A DNA stretch of 64,000 nucleotides from Candidatus Gastranaerophilales bacterium (GCA_944323595.1 CALUTF010000001.1:1-64000), one strand, 5' to 3'; counted from the first letter of the stretch, positions 9,719 through 19,599 are shown. Notes: generated by a model from the sequence alone, not told the origin. Translations and numbers: made by a program.

Positions 9719-10753
9719 TTATTTTTTTCTGCATAAATACAAAACATTATCGTCATAATCTGCCGGGCCGACTATCGGACGACTATTCTCCGGCATATCT
9801 TTACCGTTAATCTCTTCAATAAAAAATCCTGCATTTTTCAAATACATCGGGAAATTATCACCAAAAATTTTTATATGGTCAGCCTGACCGTAATAAACTT
9901 CTCTTGCTAACTGACTATCAACCTTGAATTTATCAAATGTATCATCGTAACTATGACGGACAGGTACTGAAATTAACGCAAATCCGGTGGATTTTAATAC
10001 TCTGTAAATTTCATTTATTGCTTTTTTATAGTTCTCAACATGCTCTAATACATGGTTACAGATAATAATATCCCATTTTTCATCCTCGCAATCGATATTC
10101 TGAATATCATACACAACATCACATACACCGGAAAACTGTGAAATAAAATATTTAATACCGGCATTATCAAAAATCATTTTCTCTGATCTACCAAGACTAA
10201 AGCCCAAAACTTCTTTATTAGAAAATAATTCCTTATTATTTTGGACAAAATATGCCATAATTCTATGCCGAGGTAAGGAACCACATTTCGGACAGACTAC
10301 CGCTTTATAATTGTCGAGATAAATATTAGGATTATACTTTGGATTAACAAAATCGAAATCCAAAAAATGTCTGATATGATTACCGCAACAAGGACAATAA
10401 TATTTTTTCGAACCGCAATATAATTTATAATACTTGTTAATACCTCTGATAAATTTAAAACAATAGAAATAAATTTTAGGAATACCAAGAAATACGGCAA
10501 CAACAAAACACTTAAATTTTAAATCCGGCGCGGCATTAAAATAACGCCCAAAATTATTAAATATTTTCCGTTTTTCTATAAATTTTAATTCTTTATGAGT
10601 ATTCTTAACTGCAAAAAATATAAAACAACGTACTATCTCAAAAAACAAACATTTATTTTCATCAAATTCAGTAAAATCTTTTAAAGATTCCAGTTCAACG
10701 AAATCAAGTTTTAATTTTTCCTGTTGTTCATTATTGACTTCAATTGTCCGCAT
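9719..10753 (-). CDS. Zinc-binding class I SAM methyltransferase, copy A
   Basis: 344 residues. A cysteine-rich module (CPCCGNHIRHFLDF ... CPKCGSLPRHR, about residues 118-165) precedes a Methyltransf_11-type domain. That domain has the acidic strand CDVVYDIQNID, the WDIIICNHVLEHVENYKKAI motif and the strand ALISVPV. The N-terminal 100 residues are helical and unassigned. It is clearly paralogous along its length to the next gene upstream on this strand, with the same order and the same C-terminal G-K-x-M-P-x-x-x-RP-[IV]-VGPA-[DS]-YDD motif. The substrate is unknown; such zinc-ribbon methyltransferases often accompany glycan or cell-surface genes. GGGTGA precedes the start. The stop is 9 bp from the convergent STAND gene, without a hairpin between. 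Confidence 0.8.
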   Translation of the reverse strand: MRTIEVNNEQQEKLKLDFVELESLKDFTEFDENKCLFFEIVRCFIFFAVKNTHKELKFIEKRKIFNNFGRYFNAAPDLKFKCFVVAVFLGIPKIYFYCFKFIRGINKYYKLYCGSKKYYCPCCGNHIRHFLDFDFVNPKYNPNIYLDNYKAVVCPKCGSLPRHRIMAYFVQNNKELFSNKEVLGFSLGRSEKMIFDNAGIKYFISQFSGVCDVVYDIQNIDCEDEKWDIIICNHVLEHVENYKKAINEIYRVLKSTGFALISVPVRHSYDDTFDKFKVDSQLAREVYYGQADHIKIFGDNFPMYLKNAGFFIEEINGKDMPENSRPIVGPADYDDNVLYLCRKK

Positions 10754-10821
10754 ACTTTCACCCTGATAAAATTTATACCTCTATATAATTTAACTCAAGC
10801 AATTATTCTAATTTTTCATAA

Positions 10822-11838
10822 TTATTTTTTACACAAATAAATAATTTTATCATCATAACTTGCAGGCCCTACAACCGGTCTGATAAAACGCGGCATCTTT
10901 TTGCCGTCTGCAGTTTCAACTGAAAAACCTGCTGCAGTCAGATAATCACTAAAATTTCTTCCGAATATTCTCAAATGGTCATTCTGTCCGTAATATAGTT
11001 TTCTCTTCAAATTACTGTCTGCATATAGATTTTCCACAGTGTCGGAATATTCATACAAAACAGGAACCGTCATAAGCATAACACCTCCCTGCTTCAAAAT
11101 TCTGTACAATTCTTTTAATGCCTTTTTGTAATCTTTCACATGCTCAAGAACATGATTACATATAATCACATCATATTGTTCAGCTGCACAAGGAATATTT
11201 TGGATATCCCATTTAAAATTAGCGCCGTCATAAACATCTGAATTTTCAACTTTTATATTAAGTCTTTTGAATAAAATATATTCCTGCGGACTCATCCCCG
11301 TCACCAGAATTTTTTTATTATGAAACATTTCCGGATGTTTTTCAATAAAGAATGCAAGGATTCTATGACGCGGAAGTGACTGGCATACAGGGCAAATTGT
11401 GTTTTTATAAAATCCTGTGTAAATCACCGGATTATATTTAATATCCTCATAATCAAAATCCAAAAATCCTACAATTCTGTTATTGCAGCATGGACACATA
11501 AACCTGTGCCCCTGATTTTTTGATGATTTTTTAGCAGAAAACAAATTCAAACAAATTTTATAAAGCCAGTATGCATTAAAAAATACAGCAAGCACAAAAA
11601 ACTTATATTTTAGTCCGGCTGCAGCATTAAAATACCGGAATAAATCCTTGATTTTTCTTTCCCCCGGCAAGATATCAGCACTTTTTTCCAAACTAAACCA
11701 TTCATTATTGTATATAAGACTATTCAACACAATTTCATTAAACAGAATATCTTTTTCATCAATTTCATAAGATGACTCCATCAGCTTCAAATTGTGAAGC
11801 TCCTCAAGATATTCCGTTAACTTCCGGTGCTCAGACAT
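10822..11838 (-). CDS. Zinc-binding class I SAM methyltransferase, copy B
   Basis: 338 residues, a tandem paralogue of the following gene on the strand, 68 bp upstream of it. The zinc module is FMCPCCNNRIVGFLDFDYED ... CPVCQSLPRHR, the core is YDVIICNHVLEHVKDYKKAL with LMTVPVLYEYSDT, and the tail is RPVVGPASYDDKIIYLCKK. AAAGAGAG precedes the ATG. Both copies keep all four zinc-ligand cysteines and the HVLEHV motif, so neither looks decayed. The divergence spread along the whole length suggests an old duplication with separate substrates, which is an inference. Confidence 0.8.
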   Translation of the reverse strand: MSEHRKLTEYLEELHNLKLMESSYEIDEKDILFNEIVLNSLIYNNEWFSLEKSADILPGERKIKDLFRYFNAAAGLKYKFFVLAVFFNAYWLYKICLNLFSAKKSSKNQGHRFMCPCCNNRIVGFLDFDYEDIKYNPVIYTGFYKNTICPVCQSLPRHRILAFFIEKHPEMFHNKKILVTGMSPQEYILFKRLNIKVENSDVYDGANFKWDIQNIPCAAEQYDVIICNHVLEHVKDYKKALKELYRILKQGGVMLMTVPVLYEYSDTVENLYADSNLKRKLYYGQNDHLRIFGRNFSDYLTAAGFSVETADGKKMPRFIRPVVGPASYDDKIIYLCKK

Positions 11839-11942
11839 AACTACTCTCTTTATCCAATTTAAACGATAAATTTATATCATAATATACAAAATATAACAAC
11901 CATTAAAAAGTTTATTAATTATTAAAAAATAATAAATTTTCC

Positions 11943-11970
11943 TTGTTTAAATTCCTTGATACTTTATAAT
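11943..11970 (+). promoter_or_regulatory. Candidate sigma-70 promoter of grpE-dnaJ
   Basis: TTGTTT and TATAAT (11965-11970) are spaced by 16 bp, 32 nt before the grpE ATG. I see no CIRCE inverted repeat in this interval, so HrcA control is not evident. Confidence 0.5.
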
Positions 11971-12002
11971 GAAAATATATGAATATATTGTGAGGTAGAA
12001 AA

Positions 12003-12581
12003 ATGTCACATAAACATAAAAATAATAATCCGTTCAATAAAAATTCCGAAGAATTGGATGTAAAACAAGAAGAACAAACAGAAACAAACCCTGAAACAGA
12101 AGAAAACACAACCTGTGAAGATACAAAATCTCCAGATAATGAACTTCAGGAAAAATATGACCGTTTAAATCAGCAATATATACGACTAGCCGCTGATTTT
12201 GATAATTACAGAAAAAGACAGGAACAGGAACGCGAAGCATTGTTAAAATACGGCGCAGAAAATGCCTTGAAAAAACTTATTGAAGTACTTGATAACTTTG
12301 AACGCGGCGAAAAAGCGCTTGAAAACGTTGAAGACTGCCAAACAGTAAAAGACAGCTTTAATCTTGTACATAAACAAGTTCAGGATATTTTATCCAAAAT
12401 GGGATTGGAAACAATAGAAACAGAGGGCAAAGAATTTGATCCTAATTTCCATGAGGCAGTAATGCAGACACCGACAAGCGAACACCCTGAGAACACTATT
12501 ATAAATGAACTTCAAAAAGGCTACAAAATGGGTGATAAAGTATTAAGAGCATCACTTGTCAATGTTGCAACAGCAGAATAA
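12003..12581 (+). CDS. grpE: GrpE nucleotide exchange factor
   Basis: 192 residues. After an acidic, low-complexity N-terminus comes the long coiled-coil region (LQEKYDRLNQQYIRLAADFDNYRKRQEQER) and the GrpE beta-domain with KVLDNFERGEKAL-like and GVEPFDPNFHEAV-like signatures (here LDNFERGEKALEN and EFDPNFHEAVMQTPTSEHPENTI). GrpE releases ADP from DnaK. It is followed 41 bp later by dnaJ. Unlike the common grpE-dnaK-dnaJ order, dnaK is not between them and is not elsewhere in the window. Confidence 0.95.
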   Translation: MSHKHKNNNPFNKNSEELDVKQEEQTETNPETEENTTCEDTKSPDNELQEKYDRLNQQYIRLAADFDNYRKRQEQEREALLKYGAENALKKLIEVLDNFERGEKALENVEDCQTVKDSFNLVHKQVQDILSKMGLETIETEGKEFDPNFHEAVMQTPTSEHPENTIINELQKGYKMGDKVLRASLVNVATAE

Positions 12582-12622
12582 AATATATAATATAGAAAAA
12601 AGACAATCAGAGAATAGGGAAA

Positions 12623-13759
12623 ATGGCAGATTATTACGAAATACTGGGAGTATCAAAAGATGCCTCAAAAGATGAAATAAAATCAGCTTTCAGAAAGAAA
12701 GCACGCGAATTGCACCCGGATGTAAACAAAGCACCGGACGCAGAAGAAAAATTTAAAGAACTCGGGAAAGCTTATGAAACACTCTCAGATGATAATAAAC
12801 GTGCGACATACGACCGCTATGGAGAAGATGGCTTAAGAAATGCAGGGTTTGATACCGGCGGACCGTTTGCCGGCGGATTTGGCGACTTAAATGACATTTT
12901 TGAATCATTTTTCGGCGGATTTGGCGGATTTGGATTTGGCGGCGGACGTCAGGATCCGAATGCGCCTATTCCCGGTGACGATTTAAGAACAGATATAGAA
13001 ATAACATTTGAAGAAGCCGCTTTCGGTGTAACTCATGAAATAGAATTCACACACCTTGAAAACTGTCCTGAATGCGGAGGTACCGGTGCTGAAAAAGGTT
13101 CACAACCCGTAACCTGTCCGACATGCCATGGTTCAGGTCAGGTACAGACAGTTACAAGGACTCCGCTTGGAGCATTTTCTCAAATTACAGTATGTCCTGA
13201 CTGCCGCGGAACCGGAAAGAAAATCACTAACGTATGCAAAGCCTGCAAAGGTTCAGGTAAAGTTGAAAAAGAAAAGAAAATTGAAATCAAAATTCCTGCC
13301 GGCGTTGATAATATGTCAAAAATCAGAGTTGCTCAAGAGGGTGACGCAGGTACAAACGGCGGAAGAGCCGGAGATTTGTATGTAGTTTTACATGTCAAAC
13401 CGTCAGAATATTTTAAACGCGACGGACTGACTGTATTTTCTCAACTTGAAATTTCGCCGGCACAAGCAGTTCTTGGAGATGAAATCACCGTAAAAACACT
13501 TGATGGCGACAAAACCATTCAGATTAATTCAGGCACCCAGAACGGTAGCACCGTGAAAATTAAAGGTGCCGGAATGCCGGTTATTTCAAGGCCATCACAA
13601 CGCGGCGATCAGATTGTTATTGTTAACGTAAAAATTCCGACAAACATTTCTGACGAAGAAAAACAACTCTACAAAAGATTGTATGAAATAAATACAAATA
13701 AAAAATACGAACAAACTTCCATTCTGGATAAAGTAAAAGGAGTTTTTAATAATGCGTAA
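12623..13759 (+). CDS. dnaJ: DnaJ co-chaperone
   Basis: 378 residues, type I DnaJ. The J domain carries HPD at residues 31-33. A Gly/Phe-rich linker follows ([19 protein letters not shown]), then four CxxCxGxG zinc repeats ([32 protein letters not shown]), then the substrate-binding C-terminal domain. AGGGAAA precedes the ATG. Its 3' end overlaps the next gene by 8 bp, with the Shine-Dalgarno AAGGAG of that gene inside dnaJ, so translation is probably coupled. Confidence 0.96.
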   Translation: MADYYEILGVSKDASKDEIKSAFRKKARELHPDVNKAPDAEEKFKELGKAYETLSDDNKRATYDRYGEDGLRNAGFDTGGPFAGGFGDLNDIFESFFGGFGGFGFGGGRQDPNAPIPGDDLRTDIEITFEEAAFGVTHEIEFTHLENCPECGGTGAEKGSQPVTCPTCHGSGQVQTVTRTPLGAFSQITVCPDCRGTGKKITNVCKACKGSGKVEKEKKIEIKIPAGVDNMSKIRVAQEGDAGTNGGRAGDLYVVLHVKPSEYFKRDGLTVFSQLEISPAQAVLGDEITVKTLDGDKTIQINSGTQNGSTVKIKGAGMPVISRPSQRGDQIVIVNVKIPTNISDEEKQLYKRLYEINTNKKYEQTSILDKVKGVFNNA

Positions 13760-15200
13760 AGTCCTGCTCTCAATATGCCTGTTATCATCACTGATAATTT
13801 TTGCACCGGAAAATGCACAGGCACAAAAAGTTCCGGATAAAATCGAAAACTACGTAGAAAAAATCTTCCCTAAAACAAATTTCCGTTTTGACGGTGTAAT
13901 AATACTGCCTGATAACACAATATACCTGCCGTTATTCCCTGCTGCTCTGGATGAAACAGACAAGCTGGAAATAAAAGCAACTATTCCGGCTAATAAAACC
14001 CTCTCGGATAAACCGGATGTCGTTATATTTAACAATGATTTTGTCCTGATGAGAGTAATAGACACAAAAGACGGCACCAGAACACTTGCAAAAATGGACA
14101 CTCTGCCGAATGAAGTCAGAACAGGGCTTTTGCCACAGGATATGCTTATTCCGAAAGGACTTGTAATTCCTGAAAACCTTAAAATCATTATAGGCAACCT
14201 TGATGTATCCGTTGCACAGCAGGATGATTTGAAAACCGCAATAAAAAAAACAACAACAAACAACACTGATTTCAAACCGCTTTCAACAATACCGGAATTA
14301 AAGAATAAAACTTTGTACATAGCAACCTGCTATAACAAAAATATTCAGGTTGTAAATCAGGAAAACAAAACTCCTGACTACGCGCTTTTGCAAAAACATA
14401 TTCCTATTACGATAAAAGGCACGCCTGACGGCAAATTTTTGCTTGTAACATCTTATGAAAAGAAAACTGTCGATGTAATTTCGCTTGTTGATGATCAGGT
14501 TATTAAACGTATAGAATTTTCATCCCAGCCTGAAGAAATTCTTATTGATGATGAAAATAATATAGCATACATTTCAAGCCCGCTCTCACACAGCATTTTT
14601 ATAGTGAATCTTCAAACAATGACCTTAAGCAAACAGATTAAAGTCAACGGAATGTGCGAAAAATTAACGCTTTCAGAGGACGGAAAAAAACTATTTTATT
14701 TCGACAAAAATACACATGAAATATGGGGAATAGAACTTGACAACAGATATTTGCTTAAAGATGTCGGGAAATTTCCTAATGTTTCCAAAATCATACTTGC
14801 TAACAACAAAGTATATATAGCAAGCCGCACAAAAAGCCGTCTTGCTATCGTAGATTATAACACAATCGGACTTATTGCGGAAATAGATATTGCCGAAAAA
14901 CCTATAGATATGGCAGTATACGGAGATAATCTTTTTATCCTCGGAGCAACACAGAATATAATTCAGGTTCTGGATGTCCAGACAGATATGATAACCGATA
15001 CAATTTATCTGAATACAAAAGGATTTTCGACTAAAATATCACCTATAGAAGGAACAAATCTGGCACTTGTTACCGATACTACAGCAGGAATGTATTCTGT
15101 TTTGAACATGGAAACAAAACAAATAATCAAAACAAATCCGCTCGAAACCCCTGTAAGTTCAGTCGTAGTAATTGATAAGGTTCAGAAAATAAACAAATGA
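13752..15200 (+). CDS. Exported YVTN-type beta-propeller protein
   Basis: 482 residues with an N-terminal signal peptide ([24 protein letters not shown], likely cut after AQA). The second half shows repeated blades of the YVTN/surface-layer type, for example [41 protein letters not shown] and [18 protein letters not shown]. The N-terminal half (about 30-170) is unassigned. The protein is probably periplasmic or surface exposed and used for protein or ligand binding. It overlaps dnaJ at its start and the O-methyltransferase at its stop (ATGA), so the three form a coupled operon with grpE. Confidence 0.8.
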   Translation: MRKVLLSICLLSSLIIFAPENAQAQKVPDKIENYVEKIFPKTNFRFDGVIILPDNTIYLPLFPAALDETDKLEIKATIPANKTLSDKPDVVIFNNDFVLMRVIDTKDGTRTLAKMDTLPNEVRTGLLPQDMLIPKGLVIPENLKIIIGNLDVSVAQQDDLKTAIKKTTTNNTDFKPLSTIPELKNKTLYIATCYNKNIQVVNQENKTPDYALLQKHIPITIKGTPDGKFLLVTSYEKKTVDVISLVDDQVIKRIEFSSQPEEILIDDENNIAYISSPLSHSIFIVNLQTMTLSKQIKVNGMCEKLTLSEDGKKLFYFDKNTHEIWGIELDNRYLLKDVGKFPNVSKIILANNKVYIASRTKSRLAIVDYNTIGLIAEIDIAEKPIDMAVYGDNLFILGATQNIIQVLDVQTDMITDTIYLNTKGFSTKISPIEGTNLALVTDTTAGMYSVLNMETKQIIKTNPLETPVSSVVVIDKVQKINK

Positions 15201-15784
15201 AAATGATAGAAAAATTTGATGACCAAACCCGTGAAATTCTGACAGGTCTTGAACAGACCCAAAAACAATTCTGGAATATATCGCGGGTAACAGCCGAATT
15301 TTTAACAGTATTAATCAAGTCCATAAATGCCCAAAACGCGATAGAAGTCGGCACATCAAACGGATATTCAGGAATATGGATTGCAAAAGCCCTCAAAGAA
15401 ACCGGCGGACATCTGACAACTATTGAATACTGGGATAAAAGGCTGGATATAGCAAGAGAAAATTTCAAAAAATGCGGGGTTGCGGATATTATAACAATAT
15501 TAAAAGGCTCTGCGTGTGAATTATTAGAAAGTTTACCGGAAGATTTTGTAATAGATTTTGCATTCATAGATGCGAACAAATCAGAATACATTAAATACTA
15601 TGAACTCATAGACAAACACTTGAAAGCCGGCGGCTTAATAGCATGTGACAACGTACTGTCACATGAGGCAAAATGCAAACCTTTTATTGATGCCATAAAC
15701 GCCAACCCTAATTACGAAAATGTAGTATTACCGCTACCGGCAGGGCTATCAGTGGCAAGAAAAATCCGGCACATGACGAAGTAA
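15197..15784 (+). CDS. O-methyltransferase, Methyltransf_3 family
   Basis: 195 residues. It has the class I SAM fold in the catechol/caffeoyl-CoA O-methyltransferase arrangement: AIEVGTSNGYSGIWIAKAL (SAM loop), HLTTIEYWDKRLDIARENF, and the metal-site segment DFAFIDANKSEYIKYYE followed by GGLIACDNVL. The family methylates catechol-like or other hydroxyls using a divalent metal; the substrate is unknown. The start overlaps the previous stop in ATGA, and a second in-frame ATG lies two codons later. It is the last gene of the grpE operon and is followed by an inverted repeat. Confidence 0.85.
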   Translation: MKMIEKFDDQTREILTGLEQTQKQFWNISRVTAEFLTVLIKSINAQNAIEVGTSNGYSGIWIAKALKETGGHLTTIEYWDKRLDIARENFKKCGVADIITILKGSACELLESLPEDFVIDFAFIDANKSEYIKYYELIDKHLKAGGLIACDNVLSHEAKCKPFIDAINANPNYENVVLPLPAGLSVARKIRHMTK

Positions 15785-15794
15785 TAAGAAGAGT

Positions 15795-15896
15795 CGATAA
15801 GTGAATCAGTGAATAAGTCCGATAATAAATCAGTTGTAGTAAAATTATCACTGAGTCTGCTTTAATAAACGAACTTATTCACCTATTCACTTATTC
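15795..15896. repeat. Long imperfect inverted repeat after the grpE operon
   Basis: The arms 15795-15821 and 15870-15896 are about 27 nt each and nearly complementary (GATAAGTGAATCAGTGAATAAG against CTTATTCACCTATTCACTTATT), with a 48-nt interior. The transcript could fold into a long hairpin, either acting as a terminator or marking a small non-coding mobile repeat. Confidence 0.65.
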
Positions 15897-15905
15897 TATG
15901 CACTT

Positions 15906-15960
15906 TCGCCCCGTCAGATTGACCTCAGTGAGTAGAGTAATTAAGGAAGAGGGCAGATAA
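15906..15960 (+). repeat. Dispersed repeat, copy A
   Basis: This segment, starting TCGCCCCGTCAGATTGACCT, matches 49888-49937 at about 43 of 50 positions. It is non-coding and lies between the grpE operon and rpmB, in an interval with no gene. Confidence 0.7.
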
Positions 15961-16070
15961 TATCAGTGATGCACTATTGTATAATTCACAAATTTTAACA
16001 TGACGCTTGCAAAAATAGTTTTTTAATATATCATTGTATTATACGACTAGCTAGAAAAGGAAAATCAATT

Positions 16071-16262
16071 ATGGCAAAACATTGTGAAATCTGCGGTAAA
16101 GCACCGATTAAAGCAGCTAAATTAACTTTCTCACATAAACAAATCGTACATACTCAAGAACCTAATCTCCAAACTGTTAAAGCCGTTATTAACGGTCAAA
16201 CAAAAAGGATTAAAGTTTGTACTTCTTGTTTGAAAGCTAACAAAGTTGTTAAAGCTGTGTAA
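16071..16262 (+). CDS. rpmB: Ribosomal protein bL28
   Basis: 63 residues, the full length for a zinc-type bL28. It opens MAKHCEICGKAPIKAAKLTFSHKQ and ends with the second pair CTSCLKANKV, so all four zinc-ligand cysteines are kept. AAAAGGAAA precedes the ATG. The gene stands alone, with its own terminator. Confidence 0.95.
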   Translation: MAKHCEICGKAPIKAAKLTFSHKQIVHTQEPNLQTVKAVINGQTKRIKVCTSCLKANKVVKAV

Positions 16263-16294
16263 CAGTCAAATTAAAAATTTAAAATTAAACAATG

Positions 16295-16325
16295 AAAAAG
16301 CTCTCTATTACTAGAGAGCTTTTTA
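16295..16325. terminator. Bidirectional terminator between rpmB and the DTIY-repeat gene
   Basis: AAAAAGCTCTCT, a short loop and AGAGAGCTTTTT form a strong stem with A and T runs on either side, placed between two convergent genes. Confidence 0.85.
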
Positions 16326-16346
16326 TGATATATAATCGGGAGATTA

Positions 16347-17780
16347 TTATTCGCCTTTAATAGGAGCGTTTGTTTTCTTTCTGGTTGCGTTTGTGAAGTG
16401 ACCGAATGCACCGGTTTGCCAGTTCCATTTAATTGAGTTTTCGAATTCACCTCTGGATAACCAGCCGCCTTCTTGGAGTAACGGTGTCGGTTCATAAGAG
16501 CTTGTAGATTCACCGTTTTTATTTTGAACCATATAGAGGTTGCCTTCTCTGTTGAGATCCATTGTTTGAACACCTTGACCTTGATCCAGAATGTGTAAGC
16601 CGTAACCGGTTTCAGAAATTGATACATCAACTTTGCCGTATTCTTCATTTTTTCCAGGAGTGATTGTACCTGCTTCGTCATCCCAGTTGATGAATGTTCT
16701 GTTGTATCTCAATGTGCTTCCGTCTCTTGCTGATGCTTGAGGGTCAAGAATGTATTTTGCAACTCTTGAGTTATGTTCATCGTATGTTACGAATGATTCT
16801 GTGAATTCGCCTTCGCCTTCTTGTTTTACTCCTAACTCATCCATCATTTCATCAAGGTATGAGTTAACTTCAGAGTGCCAATCAGGTCTCATTGTGATTG
16901 TGTCAGGCGGTAATGTAATTGTTTGATAAATTGTATCGTGTACTACCGGTCCCGGAACTTCAATCGTAATAGTATCAGCCGGTTGAGGTACATATACTGT
17001 ATCTTTAACGATTATAGGTTCGCCAGGAAGATATACTGTATCTCCAGGAAGATAAATCGGTTTATCTACATAAATTGTATCACCAGGCAATTTTTCATAA
17101 ATTGTGTCGCCAGGAAGATATACTGTATCCCCAGGAAGAGGTTTATCTACATAGATTGTATCGTGTACAGGATATGGTTTATCAATATATGTAGTATCAT
17201 GTTTTACAACCGGAACTTCGACTGTGTTAGTGATAGTACGCGGTGTAACAGGAAGTTTTTCTTCTGTATGAATATCATAATTTTCATCTAAGAGATCATC
17301 GCTGCAGCTTGTCATAACTGCTGCTGCAGGAATAACAGATGCTGCTGCTAATGTTTTTGATGCAGCGGAAAGTCCTTTGATTCCTTTAACTAATGCGCCG
17401 CCCCCAAGTATTGTTGCGCCTACTGCAAGGATTGCGGTTGCACCTGAACGATTTGCTCTGTCTACTGTTGCTTTAACAAAATCGCCTACGCTGTCTACAT
17501 CTTTATAATCTTTTTTGAAGCTGTCAGCTATACGTCCGAAAAATCCTTTCTTTTCTGTTGCTTCGCGTGATTCTTTTAATGATTGTTGTAACGCTGCTTC
17601 AGCTTCTTTATCATATTGTGCTTTTTGTTCCGGTGTCATTGCATCGTATTTTTTCTTTTGTTCTGCTAATAATTTCTGCAATTGTTGTGCCGGTGTTTCT
17701 TTTTGGAATGTAAATGTAAATGGTTGTGTTTGTCCTTGTGTCTGTTGAGTGCTAACTCCTTTAACTCCGTCTAGTGCCAT
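16347..17780 (-). CDS. DTIY-repeat protein with internal lipobox-like motif, copy 1
   Basis: 477 residues, family not recognised. The N-terminal region (about 1-110) is charged and helical. It is followed by two hydrophobic Ala/Gly segments (about 110-160) ending in VIPAAAVMTSCSDD, which looks like a lipobox plus the acidic +2 to +4 residues of Bacteroidetes surface lipoproteins, but lies far from the N-terminus. Then come about ten repeats built on [HP][GD]DT[IV]Y[VL][DP]KP (for example HDTIYVDKP, PGDTVYLPGDTIY), and a C-terminal domain with WDDEAGTITPGKNEEYG. AAGGAG precedes the ATG. A full paralogue lies 2 kb away beyond recA. The protein is probably surface or envelope associated; attachment is unproven. 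Confidence 0.7.
   Translation of the reverse strand: MALDGVKGVSTQQTQGQTQPFTFTFQKETPAQQLQKLLAEQKKKYDAMTPEQKAQYDKEAEAALQQSLKESREATEKKGFFGRIADSFKKDYKDVDSVGDFVKATVDRANRSGATAILAVGATILGGGALVKGIKGLSAASKTLAAASVIPAAAVMTSCSDDLLDENYDIHTEEKLPVTPRTITNTVEVPVVKHDTTYIDKPYPVHDTIYVDKPLPGDTVYLPGDTIYEKLPGDTIYVDKPIYLPGDTVYLPGEPIIVKDTVYVPQPADTITIEVPGPVVHDTIYQTITLPPDTITMRPDWHSEVNSYLDEMMDELGVKQEGEGEFTESFVTYDEHNSRVAKYILDPQASARDGSTLRYNRTFINWDDEAGTITPGKNEEYGKVDVSISETGYGLHILDQGQGVQTMDLNREGNLYMVQNKNGESTSSYEPTPLLQEGGWLSRGEFENSIKWNWQTGAFGHFTNATRKKTNAPIKGE
16920..17215 (-). repeat. Coding DT[IV]Y repeats, copy 1
   Basis: About ten short degenerate units encode DT[IV]Y plus 5-12 linker residues, often LPG or VDKP. They are visible in the DNA as recurring ATACTGTATC and AAATTGTATC blocks. 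The array is protein-coding. Confidence 0.8.
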
Positions 17781-18033
17781 AATAATCTCCTTTTTTCCTC
17801 GTTTGTTTCCCCAATAAATTTTAGAAATTTTAAATTTCCCCGTGATACTTTAATAAAAAAAATTTGAATTTAAGAATTGCCTTTTTTGTCATTCATGTTA
17901 AGAAATATTACAAAACATATTTTCTATGCCCGATAGAACAATATATTAAGTCTTGTTACAAGATTGTAAAATTATTTGTCTTTTTTGCATATAAATAATA
18001 GAATGTAAATGGGAAAAGTTTGAGGGATAAAAC

Positions 18034-18525
18034 ATGTTAAAACAAGAGTTAAGGGAGAAAACTTTATCGCCGCAGGAAGTTAGAAATATTTTAAATGCGG
18101 ATAACAAAGAAATCGTTGAACTTTGCAAGAAAGCATCCATATTGCCGAGAAAAAACAACAAAGGTCAAACTTATTTTTCTTATGATGAAGTTAAAAATTT
18201 GCGTAAAGTTCAGGCTCAAAAAAATGTTGTAACTAACCCCATAGCTGAAACTAAACAGGTTTCAGCAGTAAGAAGTATTTTAAACTCTCTTCAGGATATG
18301 GAAAAAAATCTGAATGCAACTATTTCCCGTGTAATAGATGAAAAATTAGAGGGAATGGACGAAGTCGTAGTTGAATTAATACGCTGCAAAACAGATAACG
18401 AAACTCTCAGACAAAAGATTATTACATTAAATAAAGAAATTTATCAATTGAAAAATGACCTCAGTGCATATAAACCGGTTGGTTTAGGCTTATATAGAAA
18501 AAAAGAACGCCACAGCTGGGATTAA
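18034..18525 (+). CDS. MerR-like HTH protein with coiled coil, upstream of recA
   Basis: 163 residues. Residues about 10-60 (LSPQEVRNILNADNKEIVELCKKASILPRKNNKGQTYFSYDEVKNLRK) resemble the winged helix-turn-helix of MerR/excisionase-type proteins. Residues 80-155 form a helical, probably coiled-coil, segment. GAGGGATAAAAC precedes the ATG. The gene ends 48 bp before the recA ATG with no promoter-like hexamers or terminator between, so the two are probably cotranscribed. A DNA-binding regulator is likely; whether it controls recA is unknown. Confidence 0.75.
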   Translation: MLKQELREKTLSPQEVRNILNADNKEIVELCKKASILPRKNNKGQTYFSYDEVKNLRKVQAQKNVVTNPIAETKQVSAVRSILNSLQDMEKNLNATISRVIDEKLEGMDEVVVELIRCKTDNETLRQKIITLNKEIYQLKNDLSAYKPVGLGLYRKKERHSWD

Positions 18526-18573
18526 TTGAAAATATAAAAAACAGCAAATTATTAGTTGAAAAGGGATTTTGTA

Positions 18574-19599
18574 ATGGCAGTAAAAGATAAAGAAGCACCG
18601 GCAGCAGTAGAAACAGGCGATGAAAGAAGCAAGGCGCTTAAATTAGCAATTGAAAAAATAGAAAAAGATTACGGCAAAGGCTCAATTATGAAGCTTGGCG
18701 ATAAAGCCACCGTAAACGTAGATGCAATACCGACAGGAGCACTGGCACTTGACGTTGCACTTGGTATTGGCGGGGTTCCACGCGGACGTATTATTGAGAT
18801 TTACGGTCCTGAAAGCTCCGGTAAAACCACTCTGGCTCAGCACATCGTAGCAGAATGTCAGAAAAGAGGCGGAATTGCCGCTTATGTTGATGCAGAACAC
18901 GCGCTTGATCCGGAATATGCAAGAAATCTCGGTGTAAAAGTTGATGACCTATTAATTTCTCAACCGGACACAGGTGAACAGGCTCTTGATATTACAGAAG
19001 AACTTGTACGTTCCGGTGCAGTTGATGTTGTCGTTGTCGACTCTGTAGCGGCTCTGGTTCCAAAAGCTGAAATTGAAGGGTCAATGGAAGACCAGCAAAT
19101 GGGACTTCAAGCACGTTTAATGTCAAAGGCACTCAGAAAATTGACAGGGGTAATCGGAAAAACAAATACAACCGTTATTTTCATTAACCAGTTAAGAATG
19201 AAAATTGGCGTAATGTACGGAAACCCTGAAACAACAACCGGCGGTAATGCTTTGAAATACTACGCATCTGTACGTATGGAAATTAAGCGTACAGATGGTG
19301 TAAAAGGTGAAGACGGAGATGTCGGAAACCACGTAAGAGTAAGAGTTTTGAAAAATAAAGTTGCACCTCCGTTCAGAACTGCTGAATTTGATATTATCTT
19401 CGGTAAAGGAATTTGCAAAATCGGTAATATCCTTGATGTTGCTGTAAACCTTGATATAGTTAAAAAGGCAGGAGCATGGTTCAGTTTTAATGATGAAAAA
19501 TTAGGACAGGGCAGAGATAAAGCCAAAGATTTTCTGGCTGAAAATCCTGATATTCTAAACGAAATTGAACGTCTTGTTCGTGAAAAACTCGCTGAATAA
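18574..19599 (+). CDS. recA: RecA recombinase
   Basis: 341 residues. The frame reaches back to a TTG at 18556, but AAGGGATTTTGTA ATG fixes the start at 18574. Hallmarks are [17 protein letters not shown], Walker [10 protein letters not shown], the VDAEHALDP segment, Walker [11 protein letters not shown], loop 2 around [30 protein letters not shown], and the acidic C-terminus. No intein is present. I found no clear LexA-type box nearby. A strong terminator follows. Confidence 0.98.
   Translation: MAVKDKEAPAAVETGDERSKALKLAIEKIEKDYGKGSIMKLGDKATVNVDAIPTGALALDVALGIGGVPRGRIIEIYGPESSGKTTLAQHIVAECQKRGGIAAYVDAEHALDPEYARNLGVKVDDLLISQPDTGEQALDITEELVRSGAVDVVVVDSVAALVPKAEIEGSMEDQQMGLQARLMSKALRKLTGVIGKTNTTVIFINQLRMKIGVMYGNPETTTGGNALKYYASVRMEIKRTDGVKGEDGDVGNHVRVRVLKNKVAPPFRTAEFDIIFGKGICKIGNILDVAVNLDIVKKAGAWFSFNDEKLGQGRDKAKDFLAENPDILNEIERLVREKLAE

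Noticed and set aside
11850-12002. CIRCE/HrcA operator before grpE
   Set aside because: The 9-9-9 inverted repeat TTAGCACTC...GAGTGCTAA is not present.
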